DNA of 64,000 nucleotides, from contig NZ_JOCA01000005.1 in assembly GCF_000718785.1 (NCBI RefSeq), forward strand, positions 248,001 to 312,000, written 5' to 3'. The notes under the pieces are model-generated. The model was not told the origin of the DNA, did no database searches, and saw only the letters and a list, made by a program, of their open reading frames with translations. Positions 26,241-35,344 of the stretch are shown here, in pieces. The position numbers were made by a program, and so were the translations under genes. Every line of letters begins with the position of its first letter. Position 1 is the stretch's first letter. Source of the stretch: Streptomyces sp. NRRL WC-3626 (GTDB lineage: Bacteria; Actinomycetota; Actinomycetes; Streptomycetales; Streptomycetaceae).

Positions 26241-26738
26241 CGCCCTGCCCCCTGAGCTGCCGCTCCGCCGTCAGCGGCCAATCTAACGCCCCGACAGGGC
26301 GAGTTCACTGCTTACGTGGCCGGGGGCCGGGCGGGGGTGGGTTTCACCCGGCCGCGTTCGCGGGTGCCGCCGCGCCCACCCGTGCCGCCCCAGCGGCACG
26401 ACTGCCCGCGGCTGGGGGTGCGTCCGCGGGGCACGGCCGCCCGCGGCTGGGGGTGCGTCCGCGCGGCCTGACTGCCCGTGGTGGGGATCGCGCTTTCCTC
26501 TGGCTGCCGCCCCTGCGGCACGACTGCCCGCGGCCGGGGGGTGTGTCCGCGCGGCACGACTGCCCGCGGCCGGGGGTGTGTCCGCGCGGCACGACCGCCT
26601 GCGGCCGGGGTATGTCCATCGCGGACAACGCGGAACCCCGGACAGCGCCCACATGGAGCATGCCCAGCCCCCGTCCGCGGCCCTAGCCTGCGAGAAAAGA
26701 ACGAGAAGCGTCCGGAAAACACCCCCCAGGAGCCCCGC
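26241..26738. other. intergenic region before gabT, largely repeat
   Basis: About 500 bases between divergent genes. It holds a roughly 80-base element shared with 61747-61830, the tandem array at 26394-26617, and the gabT leader. In the last part TGTCC and GGACA (26613-26628) form a small inverted repeat, and TAGCCT near 26685 could be a -10. I see no convincing small gene; the open frames across the array are repeat artefacts. Confidence 0.6.
26394..26617. repeat. 35-base tandem repeat array
   Basis: Units begin CGGCACGACTGCCCGCGGC and end TGCGTCCGCG or TGTGTCCGCG. Starts are at 26394, 26429, 26516, 26552 and 26587, with a degenerate copy from 26464. The first unit is preceded by the hairpin CGTGCCGC-CCCA-GCGGCACG (26381-26400). 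Unit lengths are 35-36 bases. Confidence 0.85.
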
Positions 26739-28073
26739 ATGACCGCACTTCCGCAGGAGCGCCGCGTCCTCACCGCCATCCCCGGCCCGAAGTCGCAGGA
26801 ACTGCAGACCCGCCGTACCGCCGCGGTCGCCCAGGGCGTGGGCTCCGTGCTGCCCGTGTTCACCGCCCGCGCGGGCGGCGGCATCATCGAGGACGTCGAC
26901 GGCAACCGCCTGATCGACTTCGGTTCCGGTATCGCCGTGACCTCGGTCGGCGCCTCCGCCGAGGCCGTCGTACGCCGTGCCTCCGCGCAGCTCGCCGACT
27001 TCACCCACACCTGTTTCATGGTCACGCCGTACGAGGGCTACGTCGCCGTCGCCGAGGCGCTCGCCGAGCTGACCCCGGGCGACCACGCCAAGAAGTCCGC
27101 GCTGTTCAACAGCGGTGCCGAGGCCGTCGAGAACGCCGTCAAGATCGCGCGGGCGTACACCAAGCGGCAGGCGGTCGTCGTCTTCGACCACGGCTACCAC
27201 GGCCGTACGAACCTCACCATGGCGCTGACCGCGAAGAACATGCCGTACAAGCACGGCTTCGGACCGTTCGCGCCCGAGGTGTACCGCGTCCCGGTCGCCT
27301 ACGGCTACCGCTGGCCCACCGGCCCGGAGAACGCGGGCCCGGAGGCCGCCGCGCAGGCGATCGACCAGATCTCCAAGCAGGTCGGCGCCGAGAACGTGGC
27401 CGCGATCATCATCGAGCCGGTGCTCGGCGAGGGCGGCTTCATCGAGCCGGCCAAGGGTTTCCTGCCCGCGATCAGCGAGTTCGCCGCGGACAACGGGATC
27501 GTCTTCGTCGCCGACGAGATCCAGTCCGGGTTCTGCCGTACCGGCCAGTGGTTCGCCTGCGAGGACGAGGGCATCGTCCCCGACCTGATCACCACCGCGA
27601 AGGGCATCGCCGGCGGCCTGCCGCTCGCCGCCGTCACCGGCCGCGCCGAGATCATGGACGCCGCGCACTCCGGCGGCCTGGGCGGCACCTACGGCGGCAA
27701 CCCGGTGGCCTGCGCGGGCGCGCTCGGCGCCATCGAGACGATGAAGGAGCTCGACCTCAACGCGAGGGCGAAGGCGATCGAGGCCGTCATGAAGGCCCGC
27801 CTGACCGCCATGGCCGAGAAGTTCGAGATCATCGGCGACGTCCGCGGCCGGGGCGCGATGATCGCCATCGAGCTCGTCAAGGACCGTGACACCAAGGAGC
27901 CGAACCCCGAGGCGACGGCCGCGCTCGCCAAGGCCTGCCACCAGGAGGGCCTGCTGGTCCTGACCTGCGGCACCTACGGCAACGTGCTGCGCTTCCTGCC
28001 CCCGCTGGTCATCGGCGAGGACCTGCTCGGCGAGGGCCTCGACATCATCGAGCAGGCGTTCACACGCATCTGA
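26739..28073 (+). CDS. gabT: 4-aminobutyrate-2-oxoglutarate transaminase
   Basis: A 444-residue class III PLP transaminase that converts GABA and 2-oxoglutarate to succinate semialdehyde and glutamate. The start is ATG 26739 after CCAGGAG; the open frame from 26478 is repeat sequence. Motifs: FNSGAEAVENAVKIARAYT, HGYHGRTNLTMALT, IIEPVLGEGGF, VADEIQSGFCRTG, and the Schiff-base lysine in TTAKGIAGGLPLAAVTG. It would act after the aminobutyraldehyde dehydrogenases in the putrescine route encoded around it. Confidence in function is high; regulation is not evident. Confidence 0.92.
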   Translation: MTALPQERRVLTAIPGPKSQELQTRRTAAVAQGVGSVLPVFTARAGGGIIEDVDGNRLIDFGSGIAVTSVGASAEAVVRRASAQLADFTHTCFMVTPYEGYVAVAEALAELTPGDHAKKSALFNSGAEAVENAVKIARAYTKRQAVVVFDHGYHGRTNLTMALTAKNMPYKHGFGPFAPEVYRVPVAYGYRWPTGPENAGPEAAAQAIDQISKQVGAENVAAIIIEPVLGEGGFIEPAKGFLPAISEFAADNGIVFVADEIQSGFCRTGQWFACEDEGIVPDLITTAKGIAGGLPLAAVTGRAEIMDAAHSGGLGGTYGGNPVACAGALGAIETMKELDLNARAKAIEAVMKARLTAMAEKFEIIGDVRGRGAMIAIELVKDRDTKEPNPEATAALAKACHQEGLLVLTCGTYGNVLRFLPPLVIGEDLLGEGLDIIEQAFTRI

Positions 28074-28229
28074 GTCCGTATCGATCCAGGTGAGCCGCGC
28101 CGGACGGCCGCGGGGAGCGGTCAGCGGCAGAGCGTGTGAAGAAGGTGTGCGAGGTGGATGACAGGAGCCCGTTCGGCCTGTCGCGGGGCCACCCCCTGCC
28201 GTAGGTTTCTCCGCGGATGAGAGATACAC

Positions 28230-28255
28230 CCCGTCCACAGGGGACTGTGGACGGG
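28230..28255 (+). terminator. 11-bp perfect stem with GGGA loop
   Basis: CCCGTCCACAG (28230-28240) pairs fully with CTGTGGACGGG (28245-28255). It is 157 bases after the gabT stop, lacks a T tract, and may be a terminator or a protein-binding palindrome. Confidence 0.4.
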
Positions 28256-28430
28256 TTCAGGCCGGGGCCTCCCCAGCTTCGACCTGGTCGTGCCTCGCGC
28301 ACACAAAACCGGGGCCCCGACGGGCTTCGGGTCTCCTCACGATCGGACGGTCGCCCGCCCCAAACCCCCCGGGGCGCGCGGCGTTCCGGTCAGGACGGCC
28401 ACCCGGGCACCTGACACGGCAAGCCGTTCC

Positions 28431-28472
28431 CCGAAGGGCCGGCGCTCACCCCCCCTTGCGCCGGCCCTTCGG
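28431..28472 (+). terminator. 15-bp perfect stem before the PAP2 gene
   Basis: CCGAAGGGCCGGCGC (28431-28445) pairs with GCGCCGGCCCTTCGG (28458-28472) around a C-rich 12-base loop. This is a strong structure in the gap after gabT. Confidence 0.5.
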
Positions 28473-28492
28473 CGTACGCGAACCCACCTGAG

Positions 28493-29143
28493 ATGCTGTG
28501 CGGCATGCTGCTGCTCGGACCGTGCGCCGTCCTCTTCGCGCTGATCACCTGGCAGGTCGTCGCCGACGGCCCGCTGACGGTCCTCGACGAGCGGCTCAGC
28601 CGGGAGCTGGTCCACCCGGACCGGGCCTCCGAACTCCTCTCCGACCTGGGCAACGTCCAGATCGCCGTACCGGTCCTGCTGATCGCGCTGGCGTACGCCG
28701 CCCGGCACGGCCGGGCCACGGGTGCGGACCGCTGGTGGCTGCCGCCCGCCGGCGGGCTGCTGGCGATGGTGCTGGTGCCCGTACTGGTCGTGCCCCTCAA
28801 GGCGTGGACCGACCGGCCCGGCACCCCCGCCGTGCCCCCGGCGGTCGGCTACTACCCCTCCGGGCACACGGCGACCGCCGTGGTGGCGTACGGCGCGGCG
28901 ACGCTGCTGCTGCTTCCGCTGCTGCGGTCACCGGCCGTCCGCCGTCTGCTCGTCGTCCTCTGTGCCGTCCTGGTGGCCGGCGTCTCGTACGGGCTGGTGC
29001 GCCGGGGCTACCACTGGCCGCTGGACGTGGCGGCCAGTTGGTGCCTCGGCGCGATGCTGCTGATCGGGCTCCGGCTCACGCTCAGCCGAAGTAGCCGTCG
29101 AACGTCCGCTGGAACTCCCAGCCCCCGAACCGGTCCCAGTTGA
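28493..29143 (+). CDS. PAP2 superfamily membrane phosphatase
   Basis: A 216-residue protein with about six membrane spans and the PAP2 catalytic motifs: KAWTDRP (KxxxxRP-type), YYPSGHTATA and RRGYHWPLDVAAS, which supplies the second His and the Asp. It should dephosphorylate a lipid phosphate, such as phosphatidate or an isoprenyl pyrophosphate, at the outer membrane face. ATG 28493 or 28505 may be the start. The last 62 bases overlap the 3' end of the convergent chitinase gene, and its Ser/Arg/Pro tail is the antisense of that gene. Confidence 0.83.
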   Translation: MLCGMLLLGPCAVLFALITWQVVADGPLTVLDERLSRELVHPDRASELLSDLGNVQIAVPVLLIALAYAARHGRATGADRWWLPPAGGLLAMVLVPVLVVPLKAWTDRPGTPAVPPAVGYYPSGHTATAVVAYGAATLLLLPLLRSPAVRRLLVVLCAVLVAGVSYGLVRRGYHWPLDVAASWCLGAMLLIGLRLTLSRSSRRTSAGTPSPRTGPS

Positions 29144-30896
29144 TCGACCACGTCATCAGCCCGCGCAGCCCCGGCCACGTCCCGTGGGTCGTGTACGAGC
29201 CGCAGTTCGCGCGCTTCGTGAGGCAGTCGAGGGCCTTGGTGACCTCGGCCGGGGACACGTGCCCGTTGCCCGCGTTGACGGTGGCCGGCATGCCGATGGC
29301 GACCTGGTCGGCGCGCAGCGGCGGGAAGACGTTGTCGGCGTCGCCCGCGACCGGGAAGCCGGTGAGCAGCATGTCCGTCATGGCGATGTGGAAGTCGGCG
29401 CCGCCCATGGAGTGGTACTGGTTGTCCAGGCCCATGATCGGTCCGGAGTTGTAGTCCTGGACGTGCAGCAGCGTCAGGTCGTCACGCAGGGCGTGGATCA
29501 CCGGGAGGTACGCGCCCGCGCGCGGATCCTGGCCGCCCCACTTGCCGGTGCCGTAGTACTGGTAACCGAGCTGGACGAAGAACGTCTCCGGGGCCATGGT
29601 CAGCACGAAGTCGTCGCCGTACCTGGCCTTCAGCGTCTTCAGCGCCGAGATCAGGTTGACGATCACCGGCGTCCTCGGGTTCCTGAAGTCGGTGTCGTCG
29701 GCGTTCAGGGAGAGCGAGTGGCCCTCGAAGTCGATGTCCAGGCCGTCGAGCCCGTACTCGTCGATGATCTTCGAGACGGAGGAGACGAACAGGTCGCGGG
29801 CGGCGGTCGTGGTCAGCTGCACCTGGCCGTTCTGGCCGCCGATGGAGATCAGCACCTTCTTCCCGGCCGCCTGCTTGGCCTTGATCGCCGCCTTGAACTC
29901 GGCGTCGCTCTCCACCCCCGGGCACTCCGCGGCCGGGCAGCGGTCGAAGCGGATGTCGCCCGAGGTGACCGAGGTCGGCTCACCGAAGGCCAGGTCGATG
30001 ACGTCCCAGCTGTCGGGGACGTCGGCCAGGCGCGTGTAGCCGGAACCGTTGGCGAAACTGGCGTGCAGGTAGCCGACCAGGGCATGCGCCGGGAGACCGG
30101 AGTCGCCGCCGCCGGAGTCGGGGGTGGCCGTCGTCGCGGTGACGGTGGCCGAACGGGCCGACTCACCCGCGTCGTTCACCGCCGCGACCTGGAAGGCGTA
30201 CGCCGTCGAGGGCGACAGCCCCGACACGGTGGCCGAAGTCCCGTTCACCGTCCGGATCTTGGCTCCGTCGCGGTAGACCGCGTAGCCGGAGGCGCCGGAC
30301 ACCGGTGACCAGGACAGGGCCACGCTGGTGGAGGTGACGGTGCCGGCCCGCAGTCCGGTGGGCGGGGCGGGCGGCTGGCCGGTCTCGCCGCCGGGGCCGA
30401 CCAGGGTGATGTCGTCGGCGTGATAGGCGCCGGTGCCGTACCAGCCGTGGGTGTGGACGGTGACGCGGGTGGTGGAGGGGCCGGTGCGGAAAGTGGTCGT
30501 GAGCCGCTGCCAGTCGGGGGCCGACTGGGTCCAGGTGGACACGTCGGTGGTGCCGGTGCCGTCCGCCCCCAGGTACACATAGCTGCCGCGGACGTAACCC
30601 GAGAGCGTGTACTGGGAGTTCGGCTGCACGGTGACGGTCTGCGCGCAGCGGGCGTTGTCGGAGCCGGCCGGCGTGGCCTTCAGCGCCGAACTGCCACTGT
30701 GCACAGGCGAGTTCACGGTCGCACCGGCGGTACAGCTCCAGCCGTCGAGGCCGGACTCGAAGCCCCCGTTCCTGGCGAGGTCCGCGTCGGCCGCGCGGGC
30801 GGCCGACGACAGCGCGGTCATTCCGGTGGCGGCGAGGGCGGTGGCGGTGAGCAGCGCCACGAGGGGCCGGCGCGCGAGAGGTCTGGAGCGTTCCAC
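29082..30896 (-). CDS. secreted chitinase, CBM-FnIII-GH18
   Basis: A 604-residue secreted enzyme. GTG 30896 follows GGAGG. The signal peptide ends at about SSAARA (residue 35). A carbohydrate-binding beta-sandwich (about 36-180) comes first, then a fibronectin type III module (about 190-280), then a GH18 catalytic domain with DGLDIDFEGH, where the final Glu is the acid/base. The domain order matches Streptomyces ChiC/ChiD-like GH18 chitinases. A DasR box covers the promoter, which fits induction by chitin-derived GlcNAc. It is not part of the polyamine operon that ends 85 bases upstream. Confidence 0.92.
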   Translation of the reverse strand: MERSRPLARRPLVALLTATALAATGMTALSSAARAADADLARNGGFESGLDGWSCTAGATVNSPVHSGSSALKATPAGSDNARCAQTVTVQPNSQYTLSGYVRGSYVYLGADGTGTTDVSTWTQSAPDWQRLTTTFRTGPSTTRVTVHTHGWYGTGAYHADDITLVGPGGETGQPPAPPTGLRAGTVTSTSVALSWSPVSGASGYAVYRDGAKIRTVNGTSATVSGLSPSTAYAFQVAAVNDAGESARSATVTATTATPDSGGGDSGLPAHALVGYLHASFANGSGYTRLADVPDSWDVIDLAFGEPTSVTSGDIRFDRCPAAECPGVESDAEFKAAIKAKQAAGKKVLISIGGQNGQVQLTTTAARDLFVSSVSKIIDEYGLDGLDIDFEGHSLSLNADDTDFRNPRTPVIVNLISALKTLKARYGDDFVLTMAPETFFVQLGYQYYGTGKWGGQDPRAGAYLPVIHALRDDLTLLHVQDYNSGPIMGLDNQYHSMGGADFHIAMTDMLLTGFPVAGDADNVFPPLRADQVAIGMPATVNAGNGHVSPAEVTKALDCLTKRANCGSYTTHGTWPGLRGLMTWSINWDRFGGWEFQRTFDGYFG

Positions 30897-30943
30897 AAGG
30901 GCCTCCGGGCATGGGGGAGTTGGAGGGCGGAGTGCGCTCAATT

Positions 30944-30968
30944 TGGTCCAGACCAATTCGGTTGTCAA
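30944..30968 (-). promoter_or_regulatory. chitinase promoter with DasR-responsive element
   Basis: TGGTCCAGACCA (30944-30955) matches the palindromic dre core bound by DasR (TGGTCTAGACCA) with one change. On the minus strand a consensus -35 TTGACA (30968-30963) lies just upstream and the dre falls across the spacer and -10. Binding should repress until glucosamine 6-phosphate accumulates. Confidence 0.8.
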
Positions 30969-30981
30969 GCCCCCGCGCGGC

Positions 30982-32400
30982 TCAGCTGTCGAAGCCCAGG
31001 CCCAGCCGGTCCATCGTCCGCAGCCACAGATTGCGCCGCCCGCCATGGGAGTCCGCCCTGGCCAGCGACCACTTGGTGAGGGCGATACCGGTCCAGGCGA
31101 AGGGCTCCGGCGGGAACGGCAGCGGCTTTCTGCGCACCATCTCCAGCTCCGTGCGCTCGGTCCGCTCACCCGCCAGCAGGTCCAGCATCACCTCCGCGCC
31201 GAAACGCGTCGCGCCCACGCCGAGTCCCGTGTAGCCCGCCGCGTACGCGACCCTTCCCGCGTGCGCCGTGCCGAAGAACGCCGAGAAGCGGGAGCAGGTG
31301 TCGATCGCACCGCCCCAGGCGTGGGTGAAGCGCACGCCCTCTAGCTGCGGGAAGCAGGTGAAGAAGTGCCCGGCGAGCTTGGCGTACGTCTCCGGCCGGT
31401 CGTCGTACTCGGCGCGCACCCGGCCGCCGTACGGATAGACCGCGTCGTAGCCGCCCCACAGGACGCGGTTGTCGGCGGACAGCCGGAAGTAGTGGAACTG
31501 GTTGGCGCTGTCCCCGAGCCCCTGCCGGTTCTTCCAGCCCACCGACGCCAGCTGGCCGGCGGTGAGCGGCTCGGTCATCAGGGCGTAGTCGTAGACCGGG
31601 ACGGTGTAGGAGCGCACCCGCTTGACCAGGCTGGGGAAGACGTTGGTGCCGAGCGCCACCGCACGGGCGCGGATCCTCCCGTACGGAGTGCGTACGGCCA
31701 TACCCGCGCCGTAGGCCCGCAGGGTGAGGGCGGGGGTGTGCTCGTACACGCGGACGCCCAGACCGAGACAGGCCCGCTTCAGTCCCCAGGCGAGCCGGGC
31801 CGGGTGGAGCATGGCCACGCCCCGGCGGTCGTACAGGCCCGCCCGGAAGGTGGGGGAGTTCACCTGCTCCCGCACGGCGTCGGCGTCCAGGTACTCGATG
31901 CCGTCGGCGAGGCCCTTGGCGCGGATCTCCTCGTACCAGGCCTCCAGTTGTCCGGCCTGGTAGGGCTCGGTGGCGACGTCGATTTCGCCGGTGCGTTCGA
32001 AGTCGCAGTCGATGGAGTGCCGGGCCACCGTCTCCTCGATGGCGTCGAGGTTGCGGGCGCCCAGCCGCTCCAGGGTGTGGATCTCGTCCGGCCAGCGGGC
32101 GAGCCCGTTGGGCAGGCCGTGGGTGAGGGAGGCGGCGCAGAAGCCGCCGTTGCGGCCGGAGGCGGCCCAGCCCACCTCGCGGCCCTCCACCAGGACGACG
32201 TCCCGCCCGGGGTCGCGTTCCTTGGCGGTCAGCGCGGCCCACAGTCCGCTGTAACCGCCGCCGACGACCAGCAGATCGCAGGTCTCGGCACCGGTGAGGG
32301 CAGGCTCGGGATCGGGCCTGCCGGGGTCGTCCAGCCAGTAGGCGGACGGCCGGGCCTCGGCAAGGGATTTCGTCCAACGGCTCATGGCGTCAGCGGCCAT
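30982..32400 (-). CDS. FAD-dependent oxidoreductase, PuuB-like (gamma-glutamylputrescine oxidase type)
   Basis: A 472-residue flavoenzyme of the D-amino-acid-oxidase (DAO) superfamily. The dinucleotide-binding motif is DLLVVGGGYSGLWAAL, with GREVGWAASGRNGGF near residue 75 and the C-terminal FAD contact GYTGLGVGATRFGAE. It is the last gene of a six-gene operon with the polyamine importer and an aminobutyraldehyde-type dehydrogenase, as PuuB is in enterobacterial putrescine use. It may oxidise a gamma-glutamylated or free polyamine to an aldehyde. No gamma-glutamylpolyamine synthetase or hydrolase is encoded in the window. ATG 32400 or 32385. Confidence 0.83.
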   Translation of the reverse strand: MAADAMSRWTKSLAEARPSAYWLDDPGRPDPEPALTGAETCDLLVVGGGYSGLWAALTAKERDPGRDVVLVEGREVGWAASGRNGGFCAASLTHGLPNGLARWPDEIHTLERLGARNLDAIEETVARHSIDCDFERTGEIDVATEPYQAGQLEAWYEEIRAKGLADGIEYLDADAVREQVNSPTFRAGLYDRRGVAMLHPARLAWGLKRACLGLGVRVYEHTPALTLRAYGAGMAVRTPYGRIRARAVALGTNVFPSLVKRVRSYTVPVYDYALMTEPLTAGQLASVGWKNRQGLGDSANQFHYFRLSADNRVLWGGYDAVYPYGGRVRAEYDDRPETYAKLAGHFFTCFPQLEGVRFTHAWGGAIDTCSRFSAFFGTAHAGRVAYAAGYTGLGVGATRFGAEVMLDLLAGERTERTELEMVRRKPLPFPPEPFAWTGIALTKWSLARADSHGGRRNLWLRTMDRLGLGFDS

Positions 32401-32422
32401 GATGTCAACTCCCTACGGTGCT

Positions 32423-33223
32423 TCACGCCTTCCGCCGGTTGCGGCGATTGCCGACAGCCATGGAAACCAGCACCAGCAGAACGGCGATCACGAACATGGC
32501 CGTACCGATCACATTGATCTGCACGGGGGTTCCGCGCTGTGCGGAGCCCCATACGAACATCGGGAACGTGACGGTCGAACCGGCGTTGAAATTGGTGATG
32601 ATGAAATCGTCGAAGGAGAGCGCGAAGGCGAGCAGCGCGCCCGCCGCGATCCCGGGGGCGGCGATCGGCAGCGTGACCCGCAGGAACGTCTGGACCGGGC
32701 CGGCGTACAGATCCTGCGCCGCCTGCTCCAGCCTCGGGTCCATGGACATCACCCGTGCCTTCACGGCGACCACGACGAAGCTGAGGCAGAACATGATGTG
32801 GGCGATCAGAATCGTCCAGAAGCCCAGCTGGGCACCCATGTTGAGGAACAGGGTGAGCAGCGAGGCCGCCATGACGACCTCGGGCATCGCCATCGGCAGG
32901 AAGATCAGCGAGTTCACCGCGCCGCGCGCGCGGAAGCGGTAACGCACCAGCGCGAAGGCGATCATCGTGCCGAGGACGGTGGCGCCGAGCGTCGCCCACA
33001 GTGCGATCCGCAGGCTCAGCGTCAGCGAACCGCACAGTCCGGAGACCCCGCAGGGATCCCGCCACGCCTCGGTGGAGAACTCCTGCCACTCGTAGTTGAA
33101 GCGCCCCTTCGGATTGTTGAAGGAGAACACGGTGACGACGACGTTCGGCAGCAGGAGATAGGCCAGGGTGGCCAGCCCCGCGATCACCACGAGACGGCGC
33201 TTCAGCCAGTTGATGAAGGGCAT
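32423..33223 (-). CDS. potC: polyamine ABC transporter permease (PotC/PotI type)
   Basis: A 266-residue permease with six membrane spans and the EAA loop LEQAAQDLYAGPVQTFLRVTL. The N-terminal LFPNVVVTVFSFNNP-like segment after the first span is typical of PotC-family proteins. The ATG follows the stop of the preceding permease gene directly (TGAATG). It forms the channel with the potB product for spermidine or putrescine uptake, energised by the potA product. Confidence 0.87.
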   Translation of the reverse strand: MPFINWLKRRLVVIAGLATLAYLLLPNVVVTVFSFNNPKGRFNYEWQEFSTEAWRDPCGVSGLCGSLTLSLRIALWATLGATVLGTMIAFALVRYRFRARGAVNSLIFLPMAMPEVVMAASLLTLFLNMGAQLGFWTILIAHIMFCLSFVVVAVKARVMSMDPRLEQAAQDLYAGPVQTFLRVTLPIAAPGIAAGALLAFALSFDDFIITNFNAGSTVTFPMFVWGSAQRGTPVQINVIGTAMFVIAVLLVLVSMAVGNRRNRRKA

Positions 33224-34150
33224 TCAGACCAGATCCTCCGTCCCCGACTTACGGATGTAGAAGGTGACCATGAAGAGGATCGCGGCCATCAGGATGAACG
33301 AAAGGGCGGCGGCCGTCGGATAGTCGAGAATTCGCAGGAACTGCGACTGGATGACGTTGCCGACCATGCGGGTGTCGGTGGAGCCGAGCAGATCCGCGTT
33401 GACGTAGTCGCCGGTGGCCGGGATGAAGGTGAGCAGCGTCCCGGAGACCACGCCCGGCATCGACAGCGGGAAGGTGACCTTGCGGAAGGTGGTCGACGGC
33501 CTGGCGTACAGATCGTTCGCCGCCTCGTGCAGCCGCGGGTCGATGCGTTCCAGCGAGGTGTAGAGCGGCAGGATCATGAAGGGCAGGAAGTTGTACGTCA
33601 GACCGCACACCACCGCGAGCGGCGTGGCGAGCACCCGGTCACCCACGGTCCAGCCCAGCCACGCCGTGACGTCCAGGACGTGCAGCGTGTCCAGGGTGCC
33701 GACGACCCATCCGCCGTCGGCGAGGATCGTCTTCCAGGCGAGGGTGCGGATCAGGAAACTGGTGAAGAACGGCGCGATCACCAGGATCATGATCAGATTC
33801 CGCCAGCGTCCCGCGCGGAACGCGATCAGATACGCGAGCGGATAGCCGAGCAGCAGACACAGCACCGTCGCGGAGGCCGCGTAGAGCACCGAACGGACGA
33901 ACTGCGGCCAGTACTCGGACAGCGCGTCCCCGTAGGCGGCGAAATGCCAGGTGACCCGGTAGCCCTCCTCCAGGGAGCCCGTCTGCACGGACGTGGAGGC
34001 CTGGTAGATCACCGGCAGCGCGAAGAACACCACCAGCCAGAGCAGACCGGGCAGCAGCAGCCAGTAAGGCGTCCATCGGCCCCGCCGGCGCGGCGGTTTC
34101 CCCTCCGGCGGGGCGGGCGCCGGGGGTGGCGCCTCGGTGACCGTCGTCAT
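33224..34150 (-). CDS. potB: polyamine ABC transporter permease (PotB/PotH type)
   Basis: A 308-residue permease with six spans preceded by a short Pro-rich cytoplasmic leader (PAPPEGKPPRRRGRW). The EAA loop is LHEAANDLYARPSTTFRKVT. The family segment ATGDYVNADLLGS is present. Its ATG overlaps the potA stop by four bases (ATGA). It pairs with the potC product; both follow potA and potD in the same operon. Confidence 0.87.
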   Translation of the reverse strand: MTTVTEAPPPAPAPPEGKPPRRRGRWTPYWLLLPGLLWLVVFFALPVIYQASTSVQTGSLEEGYRVTWHFAAYGDALSEYWPQFVRSVLYAASATVLCLLLGYPLAYLIAFRAGRWRNLIMILVIAPFFTSFLIRTLAWKTILADGGWVVGTLDTLHVLDVTAWLGWTVGDRVLATPLAVVCGLTYNFLPFMILPLYTSLERIDPRLHEAANDLYARPSTTFRKVTFPLSMPGVVSGTLLTFIPATGDYVNADLLGSTDTRMVGNVIQSQFLRILDYPTAAALSFILMAAILFMVTFYIRKSGTEDLV

Positions 34151-35340
34151 CGGGCGACCTCCTCCTCGACCGTCCCGACGCCCGCGGAGCCCACGGTCCC
34201 GGCAAGCAGGGACTGCCCGGCGTCGAGACCGAAGGTGTGCGCCGGATTCCAGTGCAGGACCACCTCGGCGCCGGGCACCAGCCGGACGTCGCGGTCGATG
34301 TTCTGGACGTAGACCTCGAAGCCGGCGCAGACCGGGCTGTCGACGACGAACTGCGTGGACACGCCGATGAAACTGGAGTCGGCTATCCGCCCCGTGATCC
34401 GGTTGCGGCCCCCGGGTATCTCGCCGGCGTCGTCGGCGTGCGTCAGGGAGATCTTCTCCGGGCGCACCCCGACCAGCACCCGGCCGCCGGTCGTCGTCGC
34501 CGCGCTGTTGCGGGCTTCGGGGAGCACCAGCTTGCCGCCGCCCGCCTTCAGTGTCAGCTCACCGCCGGACGCCGAGTCGACCTCGGCCTCGATGAGGTTC
34601 GAGGTGCCGAGGAAGTTCGCGACGAACGTGGTGCGCGGGTTCTCGTACAGGTCGGCGGGGGAGCCGAGCTGCTCGACCCGGCCCGCGTTCATCACGGCGA
34701 CCGTGTCGGCCATGGTCATGGCCTCCTCCTGGTCGTGCGTGACATGCACGAACGTGATGCCGACCTCGGTCTGGATGCGTTTCAGCTCCAGCTGCATCTG
34801 ACGCCGCAGCTTCAGGTCCAGGGCGCCCAGCGGCTCGTCGAGCAGCAGCACCTTCGGGTGGTTGATCAGCGCGCGGGCCACCGCCACCCGCTGCTGCTGG
34901 CCGCCGGAGAGCTGATGCGGCTTCTTACGGGCCTGCTCGCCCAGCTGGACCAGCTCCAGCATCTCCCCGACCTGCTTCTTCACACTCCTGATGCCGCGCC
35001 GGCGCAGACCGAAGGCGACGTTCTCGAAGATGTCGAGGTGCGGGAAGAGGGCGTAGGACTGGAAGACCGTGTTCACCGGCCGCTTGTACGGCGGCAGCGC
35101 GGTGACGTCCTGGTCGCCGAGGTGGACGGTGCCGGACGTGGGCTCCTCCAGGCCGGCGATCATGCGCAGGGTGGTGGTCTTGCCGCAGCCGGACGCGCCG
35201 AGCAGGGCGAAGAACGAGCCCTGCGGGACGGTCAGGTCCAGGGGGTGTACGGCGGTGAAGGAGCCGTACGTCTTGCCGATACCGGTGAGACGGACGTCCC
35301 CGCCGCGGCCGGCCGTGCTGGTGTCTTCGGTCGTCTTCAT
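34147..35340 (-). CDS. potA: polyamine ABC transporter ATP-binding protein
   Basis: A 397-residue ATPase. Walker A is GASGCGKTT, the signature is LSGGQQQR, Walker B is VLLLDEP and the switch His is in VTHDQEEA. A C-terminal TOBE domain contains VLVGVRPEKISL. It energises import by the two permeases. It starts four bases after the potD stop and ends inside the potB start codon, so the importer genes are tightly coupled. Confidence 0.9.
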   Translation of the reverse strand: MKTTEDTSTAGRGGDVRLTGIGKTYGSFTAVHPLDLTVPQGSFFALLGASGCGKTTTLRMIAGLEEPTSGTVHLGDQDVTALPPYKRPVNTVFQSYALFPHLDIFENVAFGLRRRGIRSVKKQVGEMLELVQLGEQARKKPHQLSGGQQQRVAVARALINHPKVLLLDEPLGALDLKLRRQMQLELKRIQTEVGITFVHVTHDQEEAMTMADTVAVMNAGRVEQLGSPADLYENPRTTFVANFLGTSNLIEAEVDSASGGELTLKAGGGKLVLPEARNSAATTTGGRVLVGVRPEKISLTHADDAGEIPGGRNRITGRIADSSFIGVSTQFVVDSPVCAGFEVYVQNIDRDVRLVPGAEVVLHWNPAHTFGLDAGQSLLAGTVGSAGVGTVEEEVAR

Positions 35341-35344
35341 CTCG

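Larger units (their letters stand above)
28074..28492. other. 419-base intergenic region with two perfect hairpins
   Basis: Between gabT and the PAP2 gene, both on the plus strand. It contains CCCGTCCACAG-GGGA-CTGTGGACGGG at 28230-28255 and a 15-bp stem at 28431-28472. The rest has no open frame I would call. The second hairpin ends 20 bases before the PAP2 start and may be a terminator or a leader structure. Confidence 0.5.

Noticed and set aside
26394..26617. Possible CRISPR array
   Set aside because: The 35-base units are directly adjacent with no unique spacers, and no cas genes are present.
26283..28238. 651-residue minus-strand frame over gabT
   Set aside because: Antisense to a clear PLP transaminase; repetitive at the array and without motifs.
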